Source: Seramator thermalis
GTDB lineage: Bacteria > Bacteroidota > Bacteroidia > Bacteroidales > Dysgonomonadaceae
Length of the DNA stretch: 64,000 nt
Assembly: GCF_004138125.1 (NCBI RefSeq)
Contig: NZ_RXHS01000010.1
Span: forward strand, 1-64,000
Direction: 5' to 3'
Of the stretch, positions 29,885-38,707 are shown piece after piece. Made by a program: the position numbers and the translations under genes. The notes under the pieces were generated by a model, which had not been told where the DNA came from, ran no database searches, and saw nothing but the letters and a program-made list of their open reading frames with translations. The first letter of the stretch is position 1. Every line of letters begins with the position of its first letter.

Positions 29885-31099
29885 ATGTCTTTAAGAAATT
29901 ATATCGATAAGATAAAGCCCAATTTCGAAGAAGGCGGAAAGTTTTATTGGTTGCATTCTACCTTTGATGCTTTCGAAACTTTCCTGTATGTGCCTGATAC
30001 TACTTCGAAATCGGGAGTGCATATTCACGATGCAAGAGACTCGAAGCGAACGATGGTTATTGTTATCATCGCGCTTATGCCCGCATTGCTGTTTGGTATG
30101 TATAATGTTGGATTTCAGCACTATCTTGCCATTGGTCAAGATGTCGGTTTCTGGACAAAATTCTTTTACGGATTACTATCCGTATTACCCCAAATCGTAG
30201 TTTCTTACGTTGTGGGATTGGGAATTGAGTTTGCAATGGCGCAAATGAAGCATGAAGAGGTATCGGAAGGTTTTTTGGTCACGGGAATACTTATCCCTAT
30301 GATCTTGCCCGTTGATACTCCATTATGGATGATTGCCGTTGCCACTGCGTTTGCAGTAGTATTCGCTAAAGAAGTGTTTGGAGGCACGGGGTATAACATA
30401 TTCAATGTAGCTCTCATTGCTCGCGCGTTTTTGTTCTTCTCCTATCCGTCGAAGATGTCGGGCGATCAGGTTTGGGTTCGCACCGGCAGTACATTTGGGA
30501 TGGGCAAGGGAACTGTAGTTGATGGATTTTCGGGAGCTACACCTCTCGGCCAGTTGGCTACGACAGATGCGCATAGTTTTGCCGATTTCTCTTTCAGAGG
30601 AATTACCGGACAACCATTAACGACCAGTGATATGTTTTTTGGTTTTATACCCGGTTCTGTAGGTGAGGTATCCACTCTTGCCATATTGTTGGGCGCCATT
30701 CTTCTGATTGCTACCAATGTCGGAAGTTGGAAAACCATGTTCTCCGTATTTTTGGGAGGATTGTTCACAGTCACTCTCGTGAATTTATTTGCTGCTAATG
30801 CGGCAATGGAGATGCCTGCCAACTACCACTTTTTACTCGGAGGATTTGCTTTTGGCGCAGTCTTTATGGCTACCGATCCTGTAACCTCTGCACGAACAGA
30901 AACCGGTAAATGGATATACGGATTTCTCATTGGATTGATCGCAGTTACCATTCGCATTTTCAATCCGGGTTATCCGGAAGGAATGATGCTCTCTATCTTG
31001 TTTATGAACGCTTTTGCTCCGCTCATCGACTTTTACGTGGTGGATGCCAATATCAAAAAAAGGCTGAAACGCGTTGAAGTGAAAAATAGAGAAAAATAA
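29885..31099 (+). CDS. nqrB: Na+-NQR subunit B
   Basis: NqrB is a membrane subunit that carries a covalent FMN and riboflavin and forms part of the sodium path. The 404-aa protein has about ten transmembrane segments and the FMN-attachment motif SGATPLG (around residue 220) with the modified Thr. The usual N-terminal cytoplasmic part (FYWLHSTFDAFETFL) is present. It is followed after 20 bp by nqrC. Confidence 0.97.
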   Translation: MSLRNYIDKIKPNFEEGGKFYWLHSTFDAFETFLYVPDTTSKSGVHIHDARDSKRTMVIVIIALMPALLFGMYNVGFQHYLAIGQDVGFWTKFFYGLLSVLPQIVVSYVVGLGIEFAMAQMKHEEVSEGFLVTGILIPMILPVDTPLWMIAVATAFAVVFAKEVFGGTGYNIFNVALIARAFLFFSYPSKMSGDQVWVRTGSTFGMGKGTVVDGFSGATPLGQLATTDAHSFADFSFRGITGQPLTTSDMFFGFIPGSVGEVSTLAILLGAILLIATNVGSWKTMFSVFLGGLFTVTLVNLFAANAAMEMPANYHFLLGGFAFGAVFMATDPVTSARTETGKWIYGFLIGLIAVTIRIFNPGYPEGMMLSILFMNAFAPLIDFYVVDANIKKRLKRVEVKNREK

Positions 31100-31119
31100 A
31101 TTAGGAAAGGAACAATGTT

Positions 31120-31833
31120 ATGAATAGAGAAAATAATGTTTATACCATTCTATATGCCTCGATCATGGTCATTATTGTAGCCGTTGCATTGGCATTTACC
31201 CATCAATCGTTGAGCGAGCAGCAGACTAAGAATGTAAACATCGATAAAATGCAGCAAATTCTTCGCTCGCTGCACATCAATGCATCTACCAACGAAGCTG
31301 AATCTAAATATAACGAGTTGATTAAAAATTCTTATTTGGTTACCCCTCAAGGAGAAAAAGTGGAAGGATCGGAGGGTACAAAAACTTCAGATCCGGCGTT
31401 TGCAACAGATATAGCGGTAGATGCCAGCAAAGGGTTGCCCGTTTTCGAAGCAGAAATCGAGGGCAGGACGATTTATATTTTGCCGATGTCCGGGAAAGGT
31501 TTATGGGGACCGATATGGGGATATATTGCTATAGAGTCGGATGGAAGTACTGTTTATGGTGCAGATTTCAGCCATCAGGGTGAAACTCCGGGTTTGGGAG
31601 CCGAAATAGCAACGCCCCAATTTGGAGGTCAATTTGATGGCAAGCATTTGTTTAGAGACAACACTTTTACCTCTATAGCAGTGGTAAAACCCGGTCAATC
31701 AGTAAGCGACCGAGATTACGTTGATGGAATTTCGGGTGGCACCATTACCAGCAAAGGTGTAAATGCGATGTTGCTCGAAAGTGTCGGACAGTATAAAAAC
31801 TTTTTAATGAATTTGAATGCCGCTAAAAAATAG
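31120..31833 (+). CDS. nqrC: Na+-NQR subunit C
   Basis: NqrC has one N-terminal membrane helix (VYTILYASIMVIIVAVALAF) and an extracytoplasmic FMN-binding domain. The covalent FMN site is the Thr in SGGTITSKGV (around residue 208), and the partner motif GETPGLGAEI is present. The 237-aa length is normal. It lies 20 bp after nqrB and 21 bp before nqrD. Confidence 0.97.
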   Translation: MNRENNVYTILYASIMVIIVAVALAFTHQSLSEQQTKNVNIDKMQQILRSLHINASTNEAESKYNELIKNSYLVTPQGEKVEGSEGTKTSDPAFATDIAVDASKGLPVFEAEIEGRTIYILPMSGKGLWGPIWGYIAIESDGSTVYGADFSHQGETPGLGAEIATPQFGGQFDGKHLFRDNTFTSIAVVKPGQSVSDRDYVDGISGGTITSKGVNAMLLESVGQYKNFLMNLNAAKK

Positions 31834-31854
31834 CGGCCAAAAAAATAATATACT

Positions 31855-32484
31855 ATGGCATTATCAAACAAGACCAAAGCGGTGTTATTAGGCCCGCTCA
31901 ATAAAAATAACCCTATTATTGTCCAGGTTTTGGGTATTTGTTCAGCTCTGGCTGTAACATCCAAACTCGAACCGGCTCTCGTAATGGCGATTGCTGTAAC
32001 CATTGTAACGGCTTTCAGTAATGTGATTATTTCGATGTTGCGAAATACTATTCCCAACCGAATAAGAATCATTGTTCAACTTGTGGTTGTGGCTACACTC
32101 GTAACTTTGGTTAGTGAAGTTTTAAAAGCCTTTGCTTACGATGTCAACAAACAACTTTCGGTTTTTGTAGGATTGATAGTTACCAACTGTATTCTGATGG
32201 GTCGTTTGGAAGCATTTGCCCTTGGCAATGGCCCCTGGCCTTCCTTTCTGGACGGTATCGGTAACGGACTCGGCTACGGATGGATTTTGGTCGTTATTGG
32301 GTTCGTACGTGAATTGTTGGGGTCAGGCACCCTTTTGGGTTATCCGATCATTCCTAAATCGTTTTACGAGGCCGGATATCAAAACAACGGATTGATGATG
32401 CTTGCGCCAATGGCACTCTTGCTCATCGGTGTCATCATTTGGATACACAGATCCCAAAACAAGGAGCTACAGGAAACAGCGTAG
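31855..32484 (+). CDS. nqrD: Na+-NQR subunit D
   Basis: A 209-aa integral membrane subunit with six hydrophobic segments; together with NqrE it holds the membrane iron centre and half of the pseudo-symmetric ion path. The segment [18 protein letters not shown] contains the conserved Cys. Family-typical start ([17 protein letters not shown]). It is separated from nqrE by 83 bp, the largest gap in nqrC-nqrF, with no hairpin that I can see. Confidence 0.96.
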   Translation: MALSNKTKAVLLGPLNKNNPIIVQVLGICSALAVTSKLEPALVMAIAVTIVTAFSNVIISMLRNTIPNRIRIIVQLVVVATLVTLVSEVLKAFAYDVNKQLSVFVGLIVTNCILMGRLEAFALGNGPWPSFLDGIGNGLGYGWILVVIGFVRELLGSGTLLGYPIIPKSFYEAGYQNNGLMMLAPMALLLIGVIIWIHRSQNKELQETA

Positions 32485-32567
32485 CAATGCTGTTGGTTTT
32501 GAAATAATTCTTGTGGTTTTTCCGGTTATTACATTAAGCAGAAACATTAAATATAACTCAATAAATA

Positions 32568-33182
32568 ATGGAAGCTATTAGTTTGATTGTTAGGTCGATA
32601 TTTGTCGATAATATGATTTTTGCCTACTTTTTGGGTATGTGCTCTTTCCTGGCAGTATCGAAAAACGTTAAAACAGCACTCGGATTGGGTATCGCAGTAA
32701 CGTTCGTTTTGTCGCTGACCGTGCCTATTAACTATATGCTCGAGAATTATGTGCTCAAAGCAGGTGCTCTGGAGTGGTTGGGCGAACAGTTTGCCGAAGT
32801 TGATCTAAGTGTGTTCAGCCTTCTTATATTCATTGCCGTAATTGCATCTTTCACTCAGTTGGTGGAAATGGTGATCGAACGATTCAGCCCATCGCTCTAT
32901 TCTTCTCTCGGAATTTTTCTTCCTTTGATTGCTGTTAACTGTTCAATATTAGGTGGATCGTTGTTTATGCAGCAGCGCGAATTTGCTGACGTGGGCATTG
33001 CTACTGCTTATGGTTTTGGTTCGGGGATCGGATGGTTACTTGCGATAGTGGGCATGGCAGCCGTTCGTGAAAAGCTGGAATATTCGAATGTTCCCAAACC
33101 TTTGAAAGGGTTAGGCATCACATTTATTCTTACCGGATTGATGGCTTTAGGATTCATGAGTTTTGCGGGAATCAACATATAG
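32568..33182 (+). CDS. nqrE: Na+-NQR subunit E
   Basis: A 204-aa membrane protein homologous to NqrD in inverted topology. It has the conserved Cys segments FLGMCSFLAVSK and LIAVNCSILGG that hold the iron centre between NqrD and NqrE, and the GFGSGIGWLLAI motif. Length is normal for the family. nqrF follows after 60 bp. Confidence 0.97.
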   Translation: MEAISLIVRSIFVDNMIFAYFLGMCSFLAVSKNVKTALGLGIAVTFVLSLTVPINYMLENYVLKAGALEWLGEQFAEVDLSVFSLLIFIAVIASFTQLVEMVIERFSPSLYSSLGIFLPLIAVNCSILGGSLFMQQREFADVGIATAYGFGSGIGWLLAIVGMAAVREKLEYSNVPKPLKGLGITFILTGLMALGFMSFAGINI

Positions 33183-33242
33183 TTAATCGTTTATTAAGAT
33201 AAGACAAGATAAATTTTTTCTGAATAAATTAATCAATCAAAT

Positions 33243-34520
33243 ATGAGTTTGCTACTAAATGCCGGCGGGTTGACAATTATTACGAGTGTTGTCGTATTTT
33301 TGGTTATTATTTTGATTTTGGTAGTCGTTATATTGGCTGCAAAAGCAAAACTGATGCCTTCGGGCAATGTTGTCATTACCGTAAACGAAGAGAAGAAACT
33401 TGAAGTCCCAATGGGAGGGACATTACTCAACACGTTGCAATCACAAAATATTTTTCTTTCGTCGGCATGCGGTGGAAGTGGTACATGTGGACAATGTCGC
33501 TGTCAGATATTTGAAGGAGGCGGAGAAATATTGCCAACCGAAAAAGGCCATTTCAATCGTAAACAACAGATGGATCACTGGCGACTGAGTTGTCAGGTGA
33601 AGGTGAAGGAAAATATGTCTATCCGGGTGCCTGAAGAAGTATTCGGAATTAAGGAATGGGAATGCGAAGTGATTTCTAATCACAATGTGGCTTCCTTTAT
33701 CAAGGAATTCGTCGTAAGATTGCCTGAAGGCGAAAAGTTGGAATTCATTCCCGGCTCATATAGCCAAATCAGAGTTCCGGCTTATGATACTATTAAATAT
33801 TCCGATTTCATTATCGACGAGGAATACAAACCCGAATGGGACAGGATGAAAATGTGGGATCTGCAAGTCAAAAACGATGAGGAAACGATTCGTGCATATT
33901 CCATGGCCAATTATCCTGCCGAAGGAAACGATATTATCAAGTTGAACGTGCGTATAGCTACCCCTCCTTTTGATCGCGCCAAAAATACTTGGATGGATGT
34001 GAAGCCGGGTATTGCTTCTTCTTATATTTTCAACCTTAAGCCGGGTGATAAGGTGATTATGTCGGGACCGTTTGGCGAGTTTCATCCCATCTTCGACAGC
34101 AAACGCGAAATGATGTGGGTTGGTGGTGGTGCCGGTATGGCTCCTTTGCGTGCGCAAATCATGTATATGACTAAAACTCTCAAAACTACCGATCGTAAGA
34201 TGTCTTTTTTCTATGGCGCCCGCGCGCTCATCGAAGCGTTTTACCTCGAAGATTTTTACGAGCTTGAAAGAGAGTTCCCTAACTTTACGTTTCATTTGGC
34301 GCTCGACCGTCCTGATCCGGCAGCTGATGCCGCCGGCATAAAATATACACCGGGATTTGTTCATCAGGTGATTTACGAGACATACCTCAAAAATCATGAG
34401 GCTCCGGAAGATATCGAATACTACATGTGCGGACCCGGTCCGATGGCAAATGCGGTCAAGCGTATGCTCGACGATCTTGGAGTTCCTCCCGAGATGTTGA
34501 TGTTCGACGATTTCGGATAA
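33243..34520 (+). CDS. nqrF: Na+-NQR subunit F (NADH entry)
   Basis: NqrF takes electrons from NADH through FAD to a [2Fe-2S] centre. The 425-aa protein has an N-terminal membrane helix (LTIITSVVVFLVIILILVVV), a ferredoxin-like domain with CGGSGTCGQCRC and a fourth Cys in WRLSCQVKV, an FAD domain with RAYSMANYP, and an NAD-binding domain with MVGGGAGMAPLRAQ-type glycines and the C-terminal MCGPGPM and FDDFG motifs. It ends the operon; a hairpin follows 33 bp on. Confidence 0.97.
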   Translation: MSLLLNAGGLTIITSVVVFLVIILILVVVILAAKAKLMPSGNVVITVNEEKKLEVPMGGTLLNTLQSQNIFLSSACGGSGTCGQCRCQIFEGGGEILPTEKGHFNRKQQMDHWRLSCQVKVKENMSIRVPEEVFGIKEWECEVISNHNVASFIKEFVVRLPEGEKLEFIPGSYSQIRVPAYDTIKYSDFIIDEEYKPEWDRMKMWDLQVKNDEETIRAYSMANYPAEGNDIIKLNVRIATPPFDRAKNTWMDVKPGIASSYIFNLKPGDKVIMSGPFGEFHPIFDSKREMMWVGGGAGMAPLRAQIMYMTKTLKTTDRKMSFFYGARALIEAFYLEDFYELEREFPNFTFHLALDRPDPAADAAGIKYTPGFVHQVIYETYLKNHEAPEDIEYYMCGPGPMANAVKRMLDDLGVPPEMLMFDDFG

Positions 34521-34552
34521 TAGGAGTTGTATTTGTTTCAGATCTCATTCGT

Positions 34553-34586
34553 AAGCGGCAGTTTCATGAAAAAGAGACTGCCGCTT
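34553..34586 (+). terminator. Hairpin after nqrF
   Basis: A 10-bp stem, AAGCGGCAGT (34553-34562) with 34577-34586, closes the nqr operon. The T tract is weak. The rest of the 366-bp gap contains only the promoter box at 34784. Confidence 0.65.
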
Positions 34587-34783
34587 GCGATTTTAAAATG
34601 AATGCAGGGACGTTATTTCTATCATGATTTTTTTGCTTTTGTAAATCTATTTCAGGACAAGAGGTAAACATACTCTCCAAGAATTCCATATTGCGATCTT
34701 TTTCAATGTGAAATGTGTGCTATATTATTTGATATTTCTTGCAGAAAAATAAATGGAAAAGCGGAATTTTCGCCAAAAAACAT

Positions 34784-34791
34784 TAATTTTG
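34784..34791 (+). promoter_or_regulatory. -7 box of the polysaccharide export unit
   Basis: TAATTTTG fits TAnnTTTG and predicts a leader of about 90 nt before ATG 34887. Confidence 0.5.
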
Positions 34792-34886
34792 TCGTCTATT
34801 GCTGATACGTTGTCATCGACTTTTTATAAGATGATATGTTCACTCTAAAAATAATTATAACCTTCCATTAACGAAGAATAGTTACT

Positions 34887-37283
34887 ATGCTAAAAAAAAT
34901 TTCAATAGTTACATCGGCTCTCATTCTGTTTATGTTTGTAATGCCCGGACTTTTTGCTCAAATGAGCGACCAACAAGTGATGCAGGAGGTAATCAAATAT
35001 TCCGGTCAAGGCATGTCCCAGGAGCAAATTTTTCTCGAATTAAGTAGGCAGGGTGTTAGTGCCGCACAGTTACAGAGGATTCAAGAACAAATTATAAATC
35101 AACAGACCGGAGCAGCGGATCAACTTGGTTCAAATTATAATCCTCAGAATAACATAGACCGAACACTCCCTATAATTGTTCCCGATCGATCGAGGCCGAG
35201 TCCTATTGATGTAATCCCTCCACACAATCGTATCTACGGGCAGGATTTCTTCTCAAAAGAGAATCTTACGTTCGCACCAAGTGAAAATATGCCGACTCCT
35301 GCCAATTATGTACTAGGCCCCGGCGACGAAATCATCATCGATGTGTGGGGCGATTCCGAAGTCAATCTTCGATACACGATCACTCCGGATGGTTATATTA
35401 CCGTGCCGGGCTTGGGGCGCATCCAACTGAGCGGGCTCAATGTGGAACAGGCCATCGGTCGCATTCGAACTGAATTTTCCTCCATTTATTCCGATCTCGA
35501 TTCTGCCGAACCTCGTACTTTTCTGGGAGTATCAGTGGGAAACACCCGCACCATCAAGGTTAATGTGATGGGTGAAGTTGTTACCCCGGGTACCTATACC
35601 TTATCTTCCTTTTCATCGGCGTTCCATGCCCTCTATGCGGCAGGCGGAATCACCCCTATCGGAAGTTTACGCAACATTCGAGTTTTCAGAAACGGAAAAG
35701 TTGCCGCCACAATCGATATGTACGAATATCTGATGAAAGGCAACAACATGGTCGATATCACCCTGCGTGATGGCGACATAGTGATGATCGATCCCAACGG
35801 CATCGTTGCGCAAATACTGGGCGAAGTGAAACGCCCGATGAAATATGAACTGCTGCCTTCGGAAACACTTAACGACCTGCTACGCTTTGCCGGCGGATTT
35901 TCGGGCGAAGCCTACAGACAAAACATTCAGGTAGATCGCAAGGGAACAACAGAAAAAGAAACCTATACGATAGATCAGGCCAATTATGCTTCATTTCATC
36001 TGCAGAACGGCGATATTATTACGGCATCGGCCATTCAGGATCGATATGCAAATATGGTGGAGATTGAGGGGGCCGTGAACAGGCCGGGTCGTTATGCTAT
36101 TAACGATAAAATTAAGACAGTCAAAGATCTTATCGATATTGCGCTTGGCACCAAAGGCGACGCTTTCCTCAACAGAGCGATCCTGAACAGGGAAAAAGAA
36201 GATCTTACCCGCGAAATATTATCTGTCAATTTATCCGCTTTGCTTCGAGGACAAATTCCGGATATCGAGCTTCGCAAAAACGATCGGCTTTACATTCCGT
36301 CTATGTTTGGATTGAACGATAATTACACCGTTTATGTGGGTGGAGAAGTACGGAATCCGGGAGAATATTCGTACGCTTCGAATATGTCTATAGAAGATGC
36401 CGTGGTGCAGGCAGGAGGATTAAAAGAATCGGCTTCCGTAGCAAGAGTGGATGTTTACCGGCGAATCAAGAATCCAAAAAGTACCGCTGCAACCAATACT
36501 ACAAGCGAAGTATTCAGTTTTGCATTGAGGGATAGCCTTATTGTCGAAGGTGACAAATCATTTACACTGCAACCTTTCGATCAGGTTGTCGTCCGTCGTT
36601 CTCCCGGTTATGAACCACAACAGATAGTTACCGTTCAAGGAGAAGTCTTGTTCGACGGGCCCTATGCCAAAAAGACAAAAGACGAACGTCTTTCATCCGT
36701 TATTCAGCGGGCAGGAGGCCTTACCAACTACGCCTATGTGAAAGGAGCACGTTTGCAGCGCCGTCTTTCCGACGAAGAAATACAACGAGCTAAACAGGCT
36801 CTGCAGACCAAACTGCAGATGGATACCCAAAAAACCGATTCGCTTAATCTTGTTATCGATTCGATTGATTTATCACATCAATATGTTGGCATCGATCTCG
36901 AAAAAGCACTCAAGCATCCCGGCGGTGAAGACGATATCGTATTGTTAGACGGGGACGTCATTATGGTGCCCCAATACAATGCTACCGTTCGCATTTCGGG
37001 TGGAGTACTTTTCCCCAACACCGTTACCTATAACAAGCGGATGAATCTGGAAAGTTATATCCGACAAGCCGGTGGCTATTCGCGCAATGCCATCAAAAGC
37101 AAACCTTTCGTCATCTACATGAACGGCAAGGTTGCTACCGGACGATGGGCAAAGATTGAACCCGGATGCGAAATCGTTGTTCCCGAACATCCCGAACGCC
37201 AACCTTTCAATCTGCAAAGTCTGTTAGGTATTGGTACATCACTGGCATCACTCGCACTCATCATCAATTCCATTGTGAAATGA
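34887..37283 (+). CDS. Wza-like polysaccharide export protein with SLBB repeats
   Basis: The 798-aa exported protein should form the outer-membrane or periplasmic channel for capsule or exopolysaccharide. After the signal peptide (cleavage near GLFAQM) comes a helical stretch with QVMQEVIKYSGQGMSQEQ, then the poly-export domain with NYVLGPGDEIIIDVWGDSE (around residue 135), followed by several SLBB domains (VNVMGEVVTPGTYTLSSF, EGAVNRPGRYAIND, YVGGEVRNPGEYSYAS, VQGEVLFDGPY, ISGGVLFPNTV). The C-terminus ends in a hydrophobic helix (LGIGTSLASLALIINSIV), as in Bacteroidetes relatives. The Wzz-like gene follows after 61 bp. Confidence 0.92.
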   Translation: MLKKISIVTSALILFMFVMPGLFAQMSDQQVMQEVIKYSGQGMSQEQIFLELSRQGVSAAQLQRIQEQIINQQTGAADQLGSNYNPQNNIDRTLPIIVPDRSRPSPIDVIPPHNRIYGQDFFSKENLTFAPSENMPTPANYVLGPGDEIIIDVWGDSEVNLRYTITPDGYITVPGLGRIQLSGLNVEQAIGRIRTEFSSIYSDLDSAEPRTFLGVSVGNTRTIKVNVMGEVVTPGTYTLSSFSSAFHALYAAGGITPIGSLRNIRVFRNGKVAATIDMYEYLMKGNNMVDITLRDGDIVMIDPNGIVAQILGEVKRPMKYELLPSETLNDLLRFAGGFSGEAYRQNIQVDRKGTTEKETYTIDQANYASFHLQNGDIITASAIQDRYANMVEIEGAVNRPGRYAINDKIKTVKDLIDIALGTKGDAFLNRAILNREKEDLTREILSVNLSALLRGQIPDIELRKNDRLYIPSMFGLNDNYTVYVGGEVRNPGEYSYASNMSIEDAVVQAGGLKESASVARVDVYRRIKNPKSTAATNTTSEVFSFALRDSLIVEGDKSFTLQPFDQVVVRRSPGYEPQQIVTVQGEVLFDGPYAKKTKDERLSSVIQRAGGLTNYAYVKGARLQRRLSDEEIQRAKQALQTKLQMDTQKTDSLNLVIDSIDLSHQYVGIDLEKALKHPGGEDDIVLLDGDVIMVPQYNATVRISGGVLFPNTVTYNKRMNLESYIRQAGGYSRNAIKSKPFVIYMNGKVATGRWAKIEPGCEIVVPEHPERQPFNLQSLLGIGTSLASLALIINSIVK

Positions 37284-37344
37284 CAAAAGTGAAAAGTTAA
37301 AAGGTACACCAATAAATATTTGTTTCAAATAACGAAAGGAAAAT

Positions 37345-38553
37345 ATGGACACAACTCCTCAAGCCTCACAAAACTTGGGTAATACTATACCGCCGACCCG
37401 TCAGCAACCGGCAGAATCGGATGAAATAGATCTGAAAGATCTGTTCATCAAAATTTGGACTCAACGAAAACTGATTCTTGTTGTTACCGCTATAGCCATC
37501 GTAATCGGATTATTGGTAGCCTTTCTTTCCCCAGTCGAATATTCGGCATCATGTACCGTAGTTCCGCAGCAAACCGAGAAGAGTGGAAGCAATCTGGCCG
37601 GCATTGCTTCGATGATGGGTGTGAATCTGGGCTCCGGCATGTCCGGCGAAACACTTTCGCCAACCGTCTATCCCAATATTGTGAAGAGTGCTCCGTATTG
37701 TAGCGATATTATGCAAACGAAAATCACCACTAAAAAATCGTCTGTTCCTATCACGCTCTACGAATATTATACCAAAGACGAATATCGAGATAAAAATCCG
37801 TTTTCTATTATTGCAAAATATACAATAGGGCTTCCCGGTACAATACTTTCGGCAATCACTTCCAATGATTCGGAAGACTTGGGGCAAGCTATTTATAGTG
37901 ACACAATTACGGGAAAGGTAATTTCTCTTTCAGAAGACGAACGAAAAGTATATGAAATCATCAGGAATAATATTCAATTGGAGCTAAATTCCAAAGATGG
38001 ATACATCGTATTGGGGTATTCATTTGGCGAACCGGAAGCTGTAGCTCAGATCACCCAAAATCTTTATACTACGCTTGATAAGTACGTGCGCAATTACAAA
38101 GCTCAAAAGGCTGAAGATAACCTGATTTTTGTTCAATCGAGTTACGAAGATGCGCGAGCAGATTTTCTTCGAAAACAATCCGAATTGGCTGCTTTTCAAG
38201 ATGCAAATCGCGATTTATCTACTGCAAGCGCCCGTGCCATCTTGCGTCGTCTTAACAGTGAATACGATATCGCTTTCACGGTGTATAACGAATTGGCTAA
38301 ACAGTTGGAGCAAGCCAAACTTGCCGTCAAACAATCTATCCCCGTTCTCACAGTCATCGACCCTGTGGTAGTTCCTAATCAAAAGAGCGCTCCACGCAGG
38401 GCAATGATTTTAATAGTTTTCACCTTCTTAGGGGTCATTATCGGCATCGGATGGGTTTTTATAAAACCATTCATTGACGATTTGAGATCTTCTGTTCGAA
38501 CGGTTCATCCCTCCCTATCCGAACAACCAATCTTTAAAGAAGAGAATGATTGA
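37345..38553 (+). CDS. Wzz-like chain-length / polysaccharide co-polymerase protein
   Basis: A 402-aa inner-membrane protein. It has a cytoplasmic N-terminus with DEIDLKDLFIKIW, a first membrane helix (LILVVTAIAIVIGLLVAF), a large periplasmic part with coiled coil (ARADFLRKQSELAAFQDAN) and a second membrane helix near residue 355 preceded by the Pro-rich VIDPVVVPNQKSAPRR. This is the classic Wzz/PCP layout; there is no tyrosine-kinase domain. With the Wza-like protein upstream it should control export and length of a surface polysaccharide, although no polymerase or glycosyltransferases lie in the window. Confidence 0.92.
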   Translation: MDTTPQASQNLGNTIPPTRQQPAESDEIDLKDLFIKIWTQRKLILVVTAIAIVIGLLVAFLSPVEYSASCTVVPQQTEKSGSNLAGIASMMGVNLGSGMSGETLSPTVYPNIVKSAPYCSDIMQTKITTKKSSVPITLYEYYTKDEYRDKNPFSIIAKYTIGLPGTILSAITSNDSEDLGQAIYSDTITGKVISLSEDERKVYEIIRNNIQLELNSKDGYIVLGYSFGEPEAVAQITQNLYTTLDKYVRNYKAQKAEDNLIFVQSSYEDARADFLRKQSELAAFQDANRDLSTASARAILRRLNSEYDIAFTVYNELAKQLEQAKLAVKQSIPVLTVIDPVVVPNQKSAPRRAMILIVFTFLGVIIGIGWVFIKPFIDDLRSSVRTVHPSLSEQPIFKEEND

Positions 38554-38660
38554 TTGAAATATTTCTCAAGCCCATTCATAATTGCTTCTAACGCTTCAAG
38601 CAGGGAATTAAAAATAATAAAAGAGACTATTTCCGCAGAAATGCCTCTTTTTTTCATCCC

Positions 38661-38690
38661 TTGCTCCGAAAAAGTTCATTTTCGGAGCAA
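38661..38690. terminator. Hairpin between wzz-like gene and ftsH
   Basis: A perfect 12-bp stem, TTGCTCCGAAAA (38661-38672) with 38679-38690 and a 6-nt loop, lies between two convergent genes and can serve both. Confidence 0.75.
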
Positions 38691-38707
38691 CCTTCACCAT
38701 TTTAGAA

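Noticed and set aside
32485-32567. Extra gene or terminator between nqrD and nqrE
   Set aside because: The 83-bp gap has no open frame or stable hairpin and the operon order is the standard one.
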